Shown here: positions 1-13,235 of the stretch, piece by piece
Position numbering within the stretch: position 1 is the stretch's first letter
Layout of the letters: every line of letters begins with the position of its first letter
Source: Nissolia schottii
Taxonomy: Eukaryota > Streptophyta > Magnoliopsida > Fabales > Fabaceae
Reading direction: 5' to 3'
Length of the DNA: 64,000 nucleotides
Assembly (NCBI GenBank): GCA_003254905.1
Contig: QANU01005526.1
Location: 313,887 to 377,886, forward strand
Program-made: the position numbers and the translations under genes
The notes under the pieces: model-generated
What the model was told of the DNA's origin: nothing
Databases searched by the model: none
The model's input: the letters and a program-made list of their open reading frames with translations, nothing else

Positions 1-720
1 TTAGCAAGTATATCTCATCTCAGGTTTGCTGATGATCTCTTTATTTTCTATCGGGTGAGGAGTAGTCAGGTTTAGTGCATTGTGGGTGTTATGGAGGAGT
101 TTTATGTAGCTTTGGGGTTGAAGGTGAACACTCTCAAGTCTCGACGTGATAACTTTATAGCCATATCCTCTATCGGGTTTACCACAGACTTTGGGATGTA
201 CCTAGGCTTTCCTTTGATTCAGGATCGTACTACTAAAGCAGTATTTGCATGTGTTCTAGAAAAGATTATTACCAGGTTGGAGAGTTGGAAAGGAAAGCTT
301 CTTAAATGAGAGATGAGCGTGTTTTTCTTGCTAAGTCTGTGCTCTCCTCTATTCCACGTTATACTAAGTAGACTTTTAGGGTTCTTGATGTTACTTGTCA
401 CAATATCGATTGAAACTTTATTTGGAGTGGGCAGGGAGGAAATAGAAGTTTAAATCTTACGAGGTGGGAGGTGCTCACCACCCCCCAAGAAGTCACAAAG
501 GTCTCAGTATCTGCGACTCCCGTGTTCAGAACATCTCTCTCCTAGGCGAAATTGTAAGTTCTCCGGCTTGTGCAAGAGGCTCCGCGGGGTTTGAAGATCT
601 CACTCATTGTCTCTCTGAGTTCCCTCACTCGAGATTCATGTAGCGTGGAATGTACTTGTTGCACCTCTTTTCCTATTGTGGTCCTGGACATCCTGCGAGA
701 TGATGTTGTCAACTGATTTG
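1..720 (+). pseudogene. LINE (L1-type) reverse transcriptase C-terminal remnant
   Basis: Translating from base 1 gives a FADD box (LRFADDLFIFYR), the metal-binding motif of non-LTR reverse transcriptases. It is followed by a GLKVN..KS segment, YLGFPL, and RLESWKGKLL, which is the usual order in plant L1 ORF2 downstream of the catalytic box. After a stop at 307 the homology continues in another frame (LAKSVLSSIPRYT, then FIWSG, then a W-E-V-L-T-P segment). A weak match to the HCL.ECPHS zinc-finger linker lies near 600-650. Frameshifts and stops show it is dead. The 5' part lies outside the window. No poly(A) end or target duplication was identified, so the right edge is approximate. Confidence 0.75.
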
Positions 721-1780
721 TTGCTTGTTGTTTCTTTTTCTTTGCTTACCTTACCAATATATATTGTGTGTGTTAGTTATTTTTAACACATTAAAAATGC
801 AAGTCATTTGAAGTAAATAAATAATTAATCAATTTAACCTTTTGAAGTATAATTTAAGATTTAAAGTACAACAGATTTTGGGGTGCTTTATTGTTATTTG
901 AGCTAATTGTGGGTTTCATGCACATGTTGTGCCCTTCTTTCTAGTTTAGTTGTTATATTTGTTTTGGAGTCATGCTATTTAGCTTGACGTGTGGTACTAC
1001 GTGTACACCAAAAATTTCACCAACGTATAGTTACGAAAGTATTTTATACATCTTGAGCCCACTAATTTATTTTTCCCAAATCACTAACTCGTCACATTTT
1101 GAACAAACCCCTAAAATCTCAAATCGTCTCCTAAAATCTCATGTCCTTTCCTAAATTACAAACCCCTCACATTCACTCTTCCTCTCCCTAACCTTCCCAA
1201 ACTCGATACCTTCCCAAACCCAAAATCACTGAAATTTCTTTCTTCCTCTCCCAACATTCCGCACGCTGCCCTCAACCCAGCCCAGCCCAGCCACCCTCAA
1301 AGTCACTACTTCGTTCTCCATTCATCGTCGCGACTTCCTCGTCGTTCAACACAGTGAGTCCATCCTCCAAGACTGTCGCGGACCACCGTCATGATTCCCT
1401 TGACTCGTCCTCAACGACGGCTCTCCGACCTTAGGCACGAACCTCAGGTCACTCTTCGCACTCCCATAATTGTTGACTATTTTTGTATTGTATTTAGGTG
1501 GTATCCATATATAGGAACCACCAAGACCAAGCTAAATGAGATAATTCATAGTGAGAAGATAATAAGGGGAGAGAAAGATAAATATGAGATAGAGGATATT
1601 AATAAGGTGAGATGATATTTGAAGGAGTAAATGCGGATAAATTAAAATTATAAATTTATCAATAATAATAAATTGATTAACAAAAGATGAGGGGAGTTTT
1701 ATGTCCAAAATAAAATGTGGACATCGCTAACCTCTACATAAAGTTGTGGAGGTTAGCAAAAACACATATACACACATATT
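721..1780. other. Intergenic spacer, no gene recognised
   Basis: AT-rich sequence with a C/T-rich patch at about 1140-1470 that resembles a plant 5'UTR or a short captured transcript fragment. No ORF here has recognisable domains. A 13-bp inverted repeat lies at 1726-1757 (arms 1726-1738 and 1745-1757, six-base loop, one T-G mismatch). Confidence 0.4.
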
Positions 1781-3078
1781 TAATGAAATACAGACCTGAG
1801 AGTTGGGCAAACCTTCCTCTAAGTTGGAGGTCTTTAGGCATATAGCCTAAAAATTGATAAGAGGGGTGACAAGACTGCCTGGGTCAATTTGCGATCTAAG
1901 AACACGGCAGTAAGTATTAATTTACTTAATAACTAATTACTTCATTACATGTATATTATAAATTAAATTGTATTACTAACTATGTGATTTTTTTGTTATT
2001 TTACTTATAGATGACGTACGAACAAAAGCTGGGTGAGTTGAGATCACAGTAGACTCAGACCCTTGGTGGAGATGAAGGTGGAACTAACATCCTAGAAGTT
2101 GATGAGGAGGCACTATGGTTGGAGGTCACTGGCAGTGTGAATAGAAATCGCACATATGGCTGGGGTGCAATTGTCCTCAACACAACCAAGAGTAGGGGAG
2201 AAGAGGATGATTGGCTACTAGCACCGCTTCTGAGTTTGTCGTCATGCCCACTAAGGATGACATCCGTTGCGTCGTTCATGGCATCAATGCTTAACTCCAC
2301 ACCCAGGCCATGCAGCTGCAGCAAGAGGTGACCCGCCTTTGATAAGAGTAAAAGACACAATGGGCTTAACGAAAGAAGAAAAAAATGAAGATAAAGAAAA
2401 AGATGGCTTCCAATTTCTCTCGCATGTAGTCACATCGACAGGTAGACAAATCGTTACAACCGCCAAACTTCTCCATGTTTGATAGCTCAGAGGATGACAA
2501 TGACAATGAAGATATCCCCACACTCCTTCCCCTCGCCATGACGCAGATGATGACGAGAATTTATATAGCCTTGGATACACCTCTAGCCCACCTCGCCATA
2601 GTGGCAGTCACTCTTGATTTTCTTTTTTTATTTTAATATTGTTTCAATGGATATTTAATTTTGTTTTAATGAGTATTAAATGTATTGGATATTTAATTTT
2701 ATTTTATTTTAATGAATATTAATTATATTATTTACAATTACAAACTTTATTTATTTATTTATTTAAATTTCATATATTTCCAGCAGATATATCTATTGGT
2801 GAATTAAATAATATTATTATAATACAACTATTTATCAGCGAATATATCCATCGGGAACCACTCACAAAGGCATTGTTCTTGTAACTATTTATCAGTGGAT
2901 ATATCTGCCGATATCTATTGTCAAATACAGAATCTGACGATAACTAATTACTGATGAAGTCTATATCGTCAGATACGTTCCGACGCAAAATCCGCTAGAA
3001 ACAATAAACTTTGTTAGTATTTTATCAAAATACGTTGTTAAATCTATCAGTAGAAAGCGTTTTTCTAGTAGTAATTTG
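1781..3078 (+). mobile_element. CACTA (En/Spm) transposon remnant, 3' part
   Basis: The reading frame beginning ATG at 2010 (MTYEQKLGEL), broken by a TAG, continues with a D-E-E-A-L-W-L-E-V-T-G segment and R-T-Y-G-W-G. This matches the W.EV.GG..RGR.YGLG signature near the end of plant Ptta/En/Spm-type transposase proteins. Downstream (2780-3060) are repeated short motifs around TATATCTGCCGAT and TATATCCATCGG, as expected for subterminal repeats. The segment ends at 3059-3076 with GTTTTTCTAGTAGT, close to the reverse complement of the CACTACTAGAAAAA terminal repeat of CACTA elements. The 5' terminus was not found. It is inactive: in-frame stop, very short coding region. Confidence 0.6.
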
Positions 3079-6000
3079 TTATGTCCCTATTGTGAGTGTT
3101 TTGGGTTTTCTATTGTGGATATTTCTATTTTAATGATGTTTATATAGATATTTTGAAAAGAGTCATAATAATTCTCCAAGCTACAACATTTTTTTTTTGT
3201 CTTTAATCACCAATATTCAATTGACCTTTCGCCTATCAATTGTGTCTAACTCAAGGAATTGAATGACCCACTTACGAGAATGACCTCTTACAACACAAAT
3301 TATTTCATTATCAAGGTTTGAACTTGAGATCGCTGGTTAGGAGGTCAGAGTTCCCTACCACCCAAACCATAAGTTGGTCACTTGACTTCTTTACTAATGA
3401 AATTTTCTTTATATATATAAAGAACTCATCTAAATTATTATCTTTACTATTATATAAAGTCTTTAGAGGTTTTCAGCCGCTTTTAGTTACATTTCCAATG
3501 TATCAATTATATGTCCTTCACACCAAAAATCTCCAATCTATTTAATAATCAATTCTGACATTTTCTTTGTTATATAATTACTTATTAGCGGTTTCTCCAA
3601 CGACAAAACCTACATTTCATCATGTTCATTATCCACTCATCTTCTTTATTCATTGTATAAGTTCTTAAGTGCATCACATGTTCATCATGAGTAGGCATTG
3701 CCCCCACTAGTATTACTAATGTCTTTGGGTAATAAGCCAAAACATAAATATTTATAAACCAAAGCTACAATTTTTTTTTCCAATAATTGAACAAATAAAG
3801 TAGTAATGAATATTTTAAACTAATAATAAAGTTAATAAGTTTCCAAGTTATGCGAAACAAAAAATCAGGAAGTGACGCTGCAAATGTGCTGTAGGAGTAA
3901 AAATGAAAGTAACGAGATTAACTTCTATGCAATCATGTGTATAAAAGTTTCACACCATTATCAAATTATGTACTATTATATAAGTAAAAGTAATTAAATT
4001 TTATTCTTATTATTTTAAAAGTCTCTCATTTAACAATATATAAATTCTTTTTGGTGCATCCATAGTGTCCACCCCCAATAATAATAGCTATTTTTCTTAT
4101 AGTAACTAAACTCGTGAAGTAATAAATTGAATGTCATGTAATGAAATCTACATAAAAATTAATCTAAAAAAATAAATTTGTCATTACAAGATAGAAGATA
4201 TAAATAAATAAATAAAGACGGTTATTAAGAATCTTACAAAGAAATATATCATTCAAAATGTAAATTTTTAATGCCTTAAATGTATAAGAAATTATCAAGC
4301 ATTTTTACTTTAAATTTCTTAAGAAATTAACAAAAATATTCTAGCCAAACTCATAAATAAATAAAATCTAAAGAATGCTAATGTTATCGAGGTTAGGACA
4401 GGTGTCGCAAAGCTATTACAGCGGAAAGGGTCGGTGGTGTTTCACGGTATTTACACCATCCCTTGGCAATTTGTTTGCGTCAAAGGACACGTGGCAAGCA
4501 TTTAACGGCCAAATCGCATCCACATGCTTCCGTGAAAGACGCCCCGGACTGAAAACTGTAAAGTCCATCTCTCCTAATTTTTTAAGACAATTTCTTTTTC
4601 TCTCCACACTAAGGCTACTAGTTTTTTTTCTTCCATCACACGGTTTCCGGTTACGTACTGTTTTTGTCACTTTTAATTGATGAAAGCGATTCAGTAATTA
4701 CATTTTAAGTAAGATTTTTTTAGTTTGAAGATTATAAGGGTCTCCTAATGAATATTCTTCTTCTTTTTTTTTCACAGTTTGAATTTGAGATTTAGTTAAG
4801 GAGCAAGACGTCTATTTAGATAAAATTACTACTACGTAAGAAAAAATTTCCATTAACTAAATTAATTTTACGCTTATTTTCTTTCTTAAAATTAAGAAAT
4901 ATAAATGGAGAAAAAATTTAATGCATAGATAACCTGAAATTCTAAATTATCAAAAAATGACATATATATTCTAAAGCGGAGAGAGAACAATATAATAAAT
5001 GATAGATACTCGTAATTCAAATATAAATTGGTTATTTTTTAGTTATTTTATGGGGTAAATTTTATTTAGGAAAACATTAACGTATATTACGAAAGTTAAG
5101 ATAGATACTCGAAGTTAATATTTTAATATAATTCCACACATTAAATAAATATATTTCAATTATAGTATTTTTTATATCTAGTGTTTTAAAAGTAAATATA
5201 ATTTTATTTACAATAAAAAGGTTGATCTTCATGTGAAAACTTTTATCAAAAATAAAAGTTATCAATTAATTAAAATAAAATATTTCAAATTTAAAAATTA
5301 AAGTGCTCAATATATCCAATACATGTGTCAAGAAAATTTATAAAAAATATCTTTGGAAAACTTAAAATAAAAAATATCAAACTTAAATATAATTAATAAA
5401 TTACAATTCATGGGCAAGTAAGTTACATGAAATTTAAAAATAATATATAAAACCATAAATAGTAGATGAAATTGTAAAAGAATAACACAATAGTTTTAGT
5501 GATTATTCATTGAAACACAATGATACAATGAGACAAAAGTAAAAAATTATAATTAAAGAGCTATATATAAATTGTGGAAGTGTAAGGGTTTAAAATACAT
5601 TTCTTCTTCACACTATTAGGGCAAGAACTCACTTTTCAATTTCTTATTCATGAAGATCATGATGAGATGCAATTTCAGAGTAAGAAGCATCGTCCTAGTC
5701 ACAATTTCTCAACACTGCTATTTTAATTGTGGTTTGTTGAACTTCAATCAAGGGTTTTGATTAAATTTTCATAATTATGGTTAATTATCATTTAAAATTT
5801 AATATTGGTGAACATAATTTTAGGATAGAGTATTAGTGAAATAAATAAATAAAGATTTAATTGAATATTAATGAGTACATTCAAAATTAATCCGTTTTAA
5901 GAAAGGAATAATTAAAAAAATTATGAGCAAAAATTTGGTTTACTCACAATTTTAATCCATTAAATTTTAATTATTTTTATAATTTTGTTCACACACTTAA

Positions 6001-6687
6001 TAGGTAATTTTCTATAAATCTAGCTTTAAAATTTCAAATGTTAGCATCTATGATTAGCTTTATTTTTTTTAAAATTTATTATTCGTTATTTTATTTCTCT
6101 TCAAATAAATGACATTACACTAAAGTATAAATAGTTTTGTAGTAACAAAAGAGTATTATACTAAACTGCATAAGTATATCACCCTAACTTAAGTTACATT
6201 CTTCATGCTGAAATAGCAATTTAGAAAAATGATATACACATCTTTACTTGTTCCTCCAAATGCCTTTCTGTGTTTATTTCTGGAAATGAAACATAAAATT
6301 CTCTAATTTCAATATACAACAAAGTGAATTTAATATATTTTGTAATTCATATTCATATTATTTTTAATAAATTCTAACTTTAATATCACATTAAAAATAT
6401 CACCACTTAATATAAAATAAAAATGCTAACTATCTCAATTTAATATTACATTAAAATACGCCTACGATATATTTTTTTTAAAGTATCATATTATATAATT
6501 ATATTAACTAATAACATTAGTATTTTATCAAAATAGATAAAATTATAATTTAATAAATTTATGAGAATGTGATTTATAATTATTAAAATTATTTATGGTA
6601 AGATTAACGTGACAATGACACGTGAAATAATATCTAATGCAAGTACTTTTGTAATAATAGTATAGATTTATTTGTTTATTTTTGTTC

Positions 6688-6690
<3 letters not shown>
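3079..6690. other. AT-rich intergenic spacer
   Basis: No supportable gene. ORFs here are short and low-complexity. A more GC-balanced island at about 4370-4680 contains ACACGTGGC (an ABRE/G-box-like core), but no transcript start or coding exon could be attached to it. Around 3245-3400 there is a box-B-like GTTTGAAC stretch that could be a decayed tRNA-derived SINE; too weak to call. Confidence 0.35.
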
Positions 6691-6720
<30 letters not shown>

Positions 6721-6722
6721 TC
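6690..6722. repeat. (ATT)n microsatellite
   Basis: An uninterrupted run of about eleven ATT units lies roughly 155 bp upstream of the TATA box of the TPR-like gene. Simple-sequence repeat; length polymorphism between accessions would be expected. Confidence 0.9.
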
Positions 6723-6877
6723 TTGCCAAAATAGTGTCAGTAACACAAACACGTGAAATTTAGTCTTGGAATACAAATTGCATTACAAAAGTATGAAGGA
6801 CCACTGAGACCGTCGCAACTGGTAACGAGGCTACTGATATTTTTCTCACTCTTCTCAGACTCTTCCACTCTCCTACA

Positions 6878-6885
6878 TATATATA
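6878..6885 (+). promoter_or_regulatory. TATA box of the TPR-like gene
   Basis: TATATATA in a pyrimidine-rich context, followed by a C/T-rich putative start region near 6905-6915. The first ATG of the gene lies at 7473, after a probable 5'UTR intron (donor GTGAGT at 7026, acceptor TTTGCAG ending at 7279; 254 bp). Confidence 0.65.
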
Positions 6886-7472
6886 CCACACCCATCCCCC
6901 TTCCTTCTTCTTGACAAACCGAAGCCGCAACCCCCGCCAGCCGTCGGAATATCTTCGCCGGCGTTTCACCGGAGGAAAACAACAACATTAACCCCCAAAT
7001 CCAGCTCCGTCCCCCAAAATTCAGAGTGAGTAAACCAACCCCCTTTCTTTCTTTTCCACTCCCTCTCGGATCTCGTTTCACCCCTCCTCGAGTTCCGTTC
7101 AAAGATCCGATTTTCTTGCCTACAGTAATCATTAACCATCAAAATTAGGGCTTATTCCACCTGAATTTCTCATATTCTTTACGAAGAACCACATCCTTGT
7201 ATTTTATTTATTTATTTCATTTGTGCTTTCCAGGGAAAAGCGCGTTTCCAGCTTATAAATCTGTTTGGTTGATTTGCAGGTTGGAGTGAATTGAAAGAAA
7301 GAAAAGGCGAACAAAGACTTTTTCGCATCAAAAGGGGTTTCCTCAAAAGCTTATTGGGAAAGTTTCATCTTATTCTCATTCTATTGTTCCAATCCCCGCA
7401 AGCAAACCTTTCTCACAAATTTTCCCTTCTTTTTTAACTTGTTCAATTTTGAGACTCAAATCAATCATCGTA

Positions 7473-10116
7473 ATGGGACTGAAGGTAGCTACGACCTGTA
7501 TGCAATGGTCACTCCCTCATTCCCCGTCTTCTCAAACCCTAGCCTCTTCAATCTCGTCCCCTTCTTGCTCTTCTTCTGCTTCATCGAAACGACGCAGTTA
7601 CAGCGCAGGAGCATCTTCTTCTTCTCCTTCCTCTACTTCTCTGGTGTGCCGCTTCGTGCACCCTTCTACCCTCTTCCAAACCACGCCGTTTCTCCGAAGG
7701 TCTAAATCCTTCGACCACCGCCAATTCTCAACCACACGGAGAAGCATCAGAAGATCCTGCAGCGCGAGCTTCGAATCCTTCTCCGACGAAGAATTCGCCA
7801 AGAAGATCGAGGACCTAGCCCTAAGGTTCCAATTCAACGAAGAACCAAGCGCAACGGACTCAGATTCAGAATCTTCTTCTCCTTCTCCTTCTCCGTCGAA
7901 TTTCGCGCCGGAACAGGGCGTTGTGGAGCCGCCGTCGCTGTGGATCGACGGCGAAGAGATCTTAATTCCGGCGAACATCCAGCGGAAAGCGAACAGCGTG
8001 GAGCTACCGTTCTCTCTGAGGATCATCAAGAAGAAGCTTCAGTGGAAGGAAGGGTTCAGGGATGCGGGAGAATCTGCGTGCTGCTCCGTGAAGAAAGCGT
8101 TCTCCTCCATGGTCTTCATCATCAGGGAGGTCCACAGTTACACGCTTCACATGAGGGAAGTTCTCTTCTACGAGGATCTGCAGGGGATCCTTCAGAGGGT
8201 ACAATCGGAAATGCACGCTTCCTTCGTGTGGCTGTTCCAGCAAGTGTTCTCTCACACCCCTACTCTGATGGTCTACGTCATGATCCTGCTCGCCAATTTC
8301 ACAGTTCACTCGATGGGGCACAACGCCGCCATCAACGCCGCCGTGGCCCCGCCGACGGTGACAACGGAGGTGGCCTCCTCAGCCGCCGAAGCCGGCGATC
8401 TGGATCGTCAGAAATTCGATTCCTCTGCTTTGAAGACATTCTCTGTCAGTTCTTCCTCAAGCGGGAAGAAAACGGCCTACGTCGGCGGAGGGAACGGCGG
8501 CGGAGGGAAATTCCGATCCGCCGCGAACGGAACTGACGGAGACGGGAGGTTTGACCGGTCGGGTCGGTACCCGGGAACGGTTTTTCCCGACGGTTCTTCT
8601 CAGTCTAATGTTTACAGAACAGGGGAGAAAACAGAGTCCTCTGTTCAAGATGCTGAAGAAGTAAAAGAGGAAGAGGAAGAAGCGAAGCTTTGGGATTCTA
8701 TGGTGGAGGAAGCTTCTAGAATGGATGTGGGTTTGCGAGGAGGGGAAGGGGTTTTGGACAGTGACACGATGAAACGGTTCGTTTCGCCCGTGACGGCGGT
8801 TATGGAGAGTGACGACTACGCGGAATATCTGAGGACGGAGCTCGTTTACCAAACGGGATTATCTAAGGAACCCAGCAACGCGCTTCTCCTTGCGAACTAT
8901 GCTCAGTTCCTCTACCTCGTTGCACACCAATACGACAGGTGCTTCTGCGTTTATCGTTGTTTCAATTTCCTTTTTTCTTTTTTTTCTCATTTTAGATGCC
9001 ATTTTTGGTAGCTTTTTCTGAACTTCTACTCACCACTTTCTTTATTTCATGCCACCCAAATAAGTTTATGTTACCTGCATGTAGGTTGATTTTATTTGGG
9101 AGTGAATCATTCATGCATATGTTAATATTTCACAGTTTTGATATACTTCTTCATAGACACTTAATTATGTATTGATGCATATTAAAATTGACTTTCACAA
9201 TAAATATGTCAATATTACATACGATTGGCTAAAAATATAAATTACTTTTGTATTAAAATTAATCTTATTATTATATTTTGAGATTTGTGTGTGTATATAT
9301 ATATATATTGTGGAATAATAATATATATATTTTTCTTTTATATTAATGATAAATACTAATTAATAGCTTCTTGTGGCTAGGAGTCCAAAGCATATTCTTT
9401 TGGGTTTGGGGGAGGGAAAGTTGGATGTTTGCCTTGAGAGATCTAACCAAAATTGGGGGAAAAAATAAGGAAAGAAGACGATGGGTTTGTCCAGTGTAAT
9501 CCTAATAGAGGAGTATGTGGTCTCGTTTCCCTGTACCACAGGCTCATGAGCAGGATCTATATCTGTCATCTTCTGCGCACGTGATTCTCACGTGCATTGC
9601 AATAACGATCTCATACGGAACTTAGTTGACCTTGACATTTTGTTTTTGATGTATAGGGTCCTCAGTGGAAAATTGAACTAGACAGCTACCCAATTAATTA
9701 CATTATTATAATATATAGTCATGCAATGAAAACGAAAGATCGTTCAAACTAATTACGAATTCAATAGCTTGCCATTGCAGTAATTTGCATGTGAAAAGTA
9801 GTTGAGTTTATTATTATGAATACTGACATATTTTTTTTTTTTTTGGTTTAATTTTGAACCCTCCAGAGCTGAAGAATACTTCAAGAGGGCAATAGAAGTG
9901 GAGCCACCGGATGCGGAGGCATACAATAAGTACGCCACCTTCTTATGGAAGGTGAAGAACGATTTGTGGGCTGCGGAGGAGACTTATTTGGAGGCCATTT
10001 CTGCTGAACCCACCAACTCCTTCTATGCTGCTAATTATGCCCATTTTCTGTGGAACACTGGTGGAGAGGACACGTGCTTCCCATTATCTTCTCCTGACAC
10101 CTCCCAAGAAGTTTAA
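7473..10116 (+). CDS. Tetratricopeptide-repeat-like protein, two coding exons, 571 aa
   Basis: Exons are 7473-8938 and 9867-10116. The donor GT at 8939 and acceptor AG at 9865-9866 restore the frame through a split Arg codon, giving YDRAEEYFKRAIEVEPPD. A 928-bp intron separates them. The start is the first ATG in frame; upstream codons in the same frame begin only with TTG. The N-terminus (about 1-110) is Ser/Arg-rich and low in acidic residues, like an organelle transit peptide. A hydrophobic stretch (LMVYVMILLANF, about residue 265) may be a membrane segment. An acidic patch (EEVKEEEEEAK) precedes the C-terminal domain, where three TPR-type helical pairs occur (NALLLANYAQFLY; AEEYFKRAIE; WAAEETYLEAI), giving the spaced pattern of plant TPR-like superfamily proteins. 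The partner is unknown; TPRs mediate protein contacts. No disabling lesion was seen. Organelle targeting is inference. Confidence 0.88.
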
Positions 10117-11010
10117 AATCAATCAATATATAAGAAAGTAAAAAAAAAAATATAAAAAAAGAGAGTCAAATTGCGAAAAGAATATAGAGAAAATAAGGGG
10201 GAAAAAAAAAAGAAAGAAGGAAAATTTTTGTAGTTTTGTAATAAATTTTTGTTATAATTTTTTTTAATGGGGATGAGTGGAGGGGAGGGGAGGAAGGAGG
10301 AAATGGGAGAGTGTGGGGGTTTATTACTGCAACTTTTGTAATTATAATTGTACATAAACTCTTACATTGGCTCATTTTGAGTTGAGTAAAGTCTTTGGTT
10401 ATTGAATAATTGTATTCATGTTTTGATTCAGTCTGAAGATAAGGAATTAATAATTTAGTTTTTTGAAGTTGTAAAATGCGAATTAGTTTAGTCCTTATTA
10501 CAATGAAATAACTTAATTATTACAAATATTATTTCAAGTATTAATTGAAATCATTTTTTTTAATTTTAAGAAGAAGTAAATTATCAATTTTTTAATTTTA
10601 GAGACTAAAGTGAAAATATGCGTAGGATTTTTGGAATTGTAATGAGAATTTACTCTTTTGTTTAATAGGCACACGTTGTGTCATATATTGAATTTTTATT
10701 TTTTTGATATTCTAAAAAGAAAAAGTTGTCTATATAAAAAAAATATTAAAAAAGTATTCGCTAACATTAAATATTAATTTTTTTATATTTTTTTAATTCA
10801 ACCATATACTCTCCTTTAATTTTTGTTCAATTATTTCACTTGTAAGTGCTATTTTTTTTTCATTTTGCTATTTTCTTCTTCTCCATTTTTTCTTATTTCT
10901 TTATTCATTTTCACCAGTTTTTTGGGTTGGTCTTCATTTTTTTTCTTCTTCTTAAGACGTTATGAAGAGCATAAACGAATACATTATTCTTTGATTCATG
11001 TTGTTCTATA
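10117..11010. other. 3' flank of the TPR gene and AT-rich spacer
   Basis: The first 250 bases are purine-rich (A/G tracts at 10135-10230 and 10275-10320) and probably form the 3'UTR. Beyond that, AT-rich sequence without a gene. Confidence 0.4.
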
Positions 11011-11017
11011 AATTTTG

Positions 11018-11565
11018 TAATGTTTTTGTATGATATAATGTTTGATTATTTGTGTTGTAATATTTGTTTATGCGTGTTGTAATATTTGTTTATTTATTTA
11101 TTTTTGTGTGGTGTAATATTTGTTTATTTATTCATTTTTGTGTGTTATAATGTTTGTTTATGAGTGGTACAATGTTTGTTTATGAGTTTGTAACGTTTAT
11201 TTTAAAGTGTTGTAATATTTATTTATTTGTGATGTAATGTTTGTTTATAAGAGAGTGGGTGAGGGAGCAAGAGAAAGAATGACTTCGCTAGCCTGAGGTC
11301 TAATTTTTTTGTTGTGTTTTATAATGTTTGTTTATTTGTTCTTTTAATATTTGTTCATCTATTTTGTAATGTAAGTGTACATGTTGTTTTGGGGTGTGAG
11401 TGGGGGCAGGAGGGAGTTTTGCAGTTTCTTTATGACATTTAATGTGTTGTAGGTCCCATTTTATCTCGCTTTCATACGTGAAAATGCTTGTTCATCTATT
11501 CTGTAATATTTGTTCATCTGTGTATAAAATATTTATTTATGCATCTATAATATTTGGTGGACAAT
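11018..11565. repeat. Degenerate tandem repeat, unit about 20-40 bp
   Basis: The phrase TGTTGTAATATTTGTTTATT and close variants recur about a dozen times (near 11018, 11036, 11058, 11080, 11111, 11147, 11168, 11205, 11229, and again at 11315-11560). Units vary in length because of added TTATTTATT blocks. No coding potential on either strand. Confidence 0.75.
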
Positions 11566-11800
11566 TGATGAACACTATTTGGTGTGCATGTAACATTAAC
11601 TCTTTTAAAAATTACATTCAATAAGATTTAGACATAAAATTTTATGCATATTACTCAAACTTTTCATCGCTAGACTAATCCTAATGACTTGTCATATATT
11701 AAATTAAAAATTAATTTCTTTTATGGGAATTGAATTAAAAATTAGTTATGCATTGTTGAATAATTATAAATAATATTTAGATTTTGGTGAGAAAGTTAGA

Positions 11801-12126
11801 TAGTACGTATGGTTGTTAAATGGGTCAGCCCAATCTGTTTAGGTCCGACCCGACTAACTCGCGGGTCTAAACGGGCCGGATCTAAATGAGCTTTTATTAT
11901 TTGCGGGTCATTTTTTATATGTTTGGTCTGTATATTTATGTGGATAAACGGGTTAGTTCGCGTGTTATGCCTATGTTAACATTAAACGAGCCAATTTGGT
12001 CCGCGAGTAAAACGGGTCAGGACCTAAACGAGTTTTTGCTATTTGCGGGCCATATGCTATACATTTGGTCAGTCCATTTAATAAGATAAACATGTCAGAC
12101 TCATTTTGATAACTCTAATAGTACGC
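11801..12126. mobile_element. hAT-type MITE (310 bp) with 8-bp target duplication
   Basis: The element (11809-12118) is bounded by TAGTACGT on the left (11801-11808) and TAGTACGC on the right (12119-12126), a 7/8 match of the 8-bp length typical of hAT. The termini are imperfect inverted repeats (GGTTGTTAAATGGGTC versus AGTTATCAAAATGAGTC on the other strand). The interior is unusually GC-rich for this spacer, with repeated CGGGTCTAAACGGGCC-like words. No transposase coding capacity; non-autonomous. Confidence 0.65.
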
Positions 12127-12790
12127 TAAGTTCAAATTTTCGAAGTAAAAAAAAAGGAATTATAATATTTTTTTAATATTTAATAAAAAAATTTCCTTTG
12201 AGGTTGTGGAAGGTAGAGAGGGAATGCCGGCGAGGTGGCGTTTATGGGAGGCGATGCGATGCACGTGTTAGATAGAAGAATTGTTCTTTTTTGTTTTTTG
12301 CTTGGAAAGTTGGCAACGAACGGCAGTGCGTTTCATTTTGAGAGATCTTTGGAGTGTGAACAGGGAAATTGCATCGTTGGTTAGTTCCAAAACGAGTTGA
12401 TAAGGATGATAGATGGCACTTGACAAAAAAAAAAAGATGATGGATGGCCNGATTAATGAATTTGTTATGAGAGGCTCAAGTTTCACGTGGGATATTGTCA
12501 CGCTGATACTTTTTTTTTTTTCCTAGTGATATACATGAGTATTGAAATGACCTCATATGCTTTCGTAAGCATCGTTGCTGGATTCCTCTCTCTAGACAAT
12601 TCATAGTGTGTCTGGCCTGTAATAATTTTCTTTTCCTTCTCAATGAATGAATGATGATGATGTAAAAGAAAGGTGGTGTTGGATGAAAGGCTGGATAATG
12701 AACGAAGGGATTTATTGCAGGGTCGGAAAAGAATTTAACATCCATTTTCAATTTAGCCATGCTTTTTTTTTTTTGGAATAACGTTGATTT
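12127..12790. other. Spacer containing one ambiguous base
   Basis: No gene recognised. A moderately GC-rich patch at 12190-12390 has no convincing ORF. The base at 12450 is N. Confidence 0.35.
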
Positions 12791-12794
12791 TGAT

Positions 12795-13235
12795 TTGTGA
12801 AAATATAAATTGGATTTACTTTGCTTATTAAAATTTAAAATTTGACTTTTTAATCATTAAAATTGTAAGCTGTGTGTCAAATTGGTCATTTAGTTGACAT
12901 TTTCATTGATTTATCACATTAAAAAGTACAATAACAACAATTGAGATTGCAAATAAGTTGTAACTACACTTGAAATTACACATGAGGTCGTCAGAGTAAT
13001 TATGATGGTAAATGAAGCTACGCTCCAAGTGCCGTGTATTTTTAGCCTTTAGTATTGTCACACCATTTTTGTTGTTATCACATTCTTATTTAATGTAAAA
13101 AAATTAGTGAAAACACAACAATACAATAATGATAATAAATTGAGGGACTAATATAACTTACAATTTATAATTTTAAATATTAAAAAGTTAAGTCTTAAAT
13201 TTTAAAAAGATTAAAATGACTTAGACTTACTATTT
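12795..13235. mobile_element. Possible MITE with long imperfect inverted arms
   Basis: The left arm near 12825-12895 (AAAATTTGACTTTTTAATCA, then AATTGTAAGCTG) matches the reverse complement of 13145-13215 (TTAACTTTTTAATA, AAATTGTAAGTT, then AGTCCCTC). The arms are AT-rich and imperfect, and no target duplication was fixed, so the family is not assigned. Confidence 0.4.

Noticed and set aside
2055..2580. Minus-strand ORFs of about 100 codons
   Set aside because: Antisense to the En/Spm transposase-like remnant, with no supporting motif.
4375..4680. Possible gene at the GC-balanced island
   Set aside because: Opposing ORFs of similar length, no domain, no splice partners; only an ABRE-like word is visible.
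7598..8852. ORFs on minus and alternate plus frames across the TPR exon
   Set aside because: Shadows of the GC-richer coding exon.
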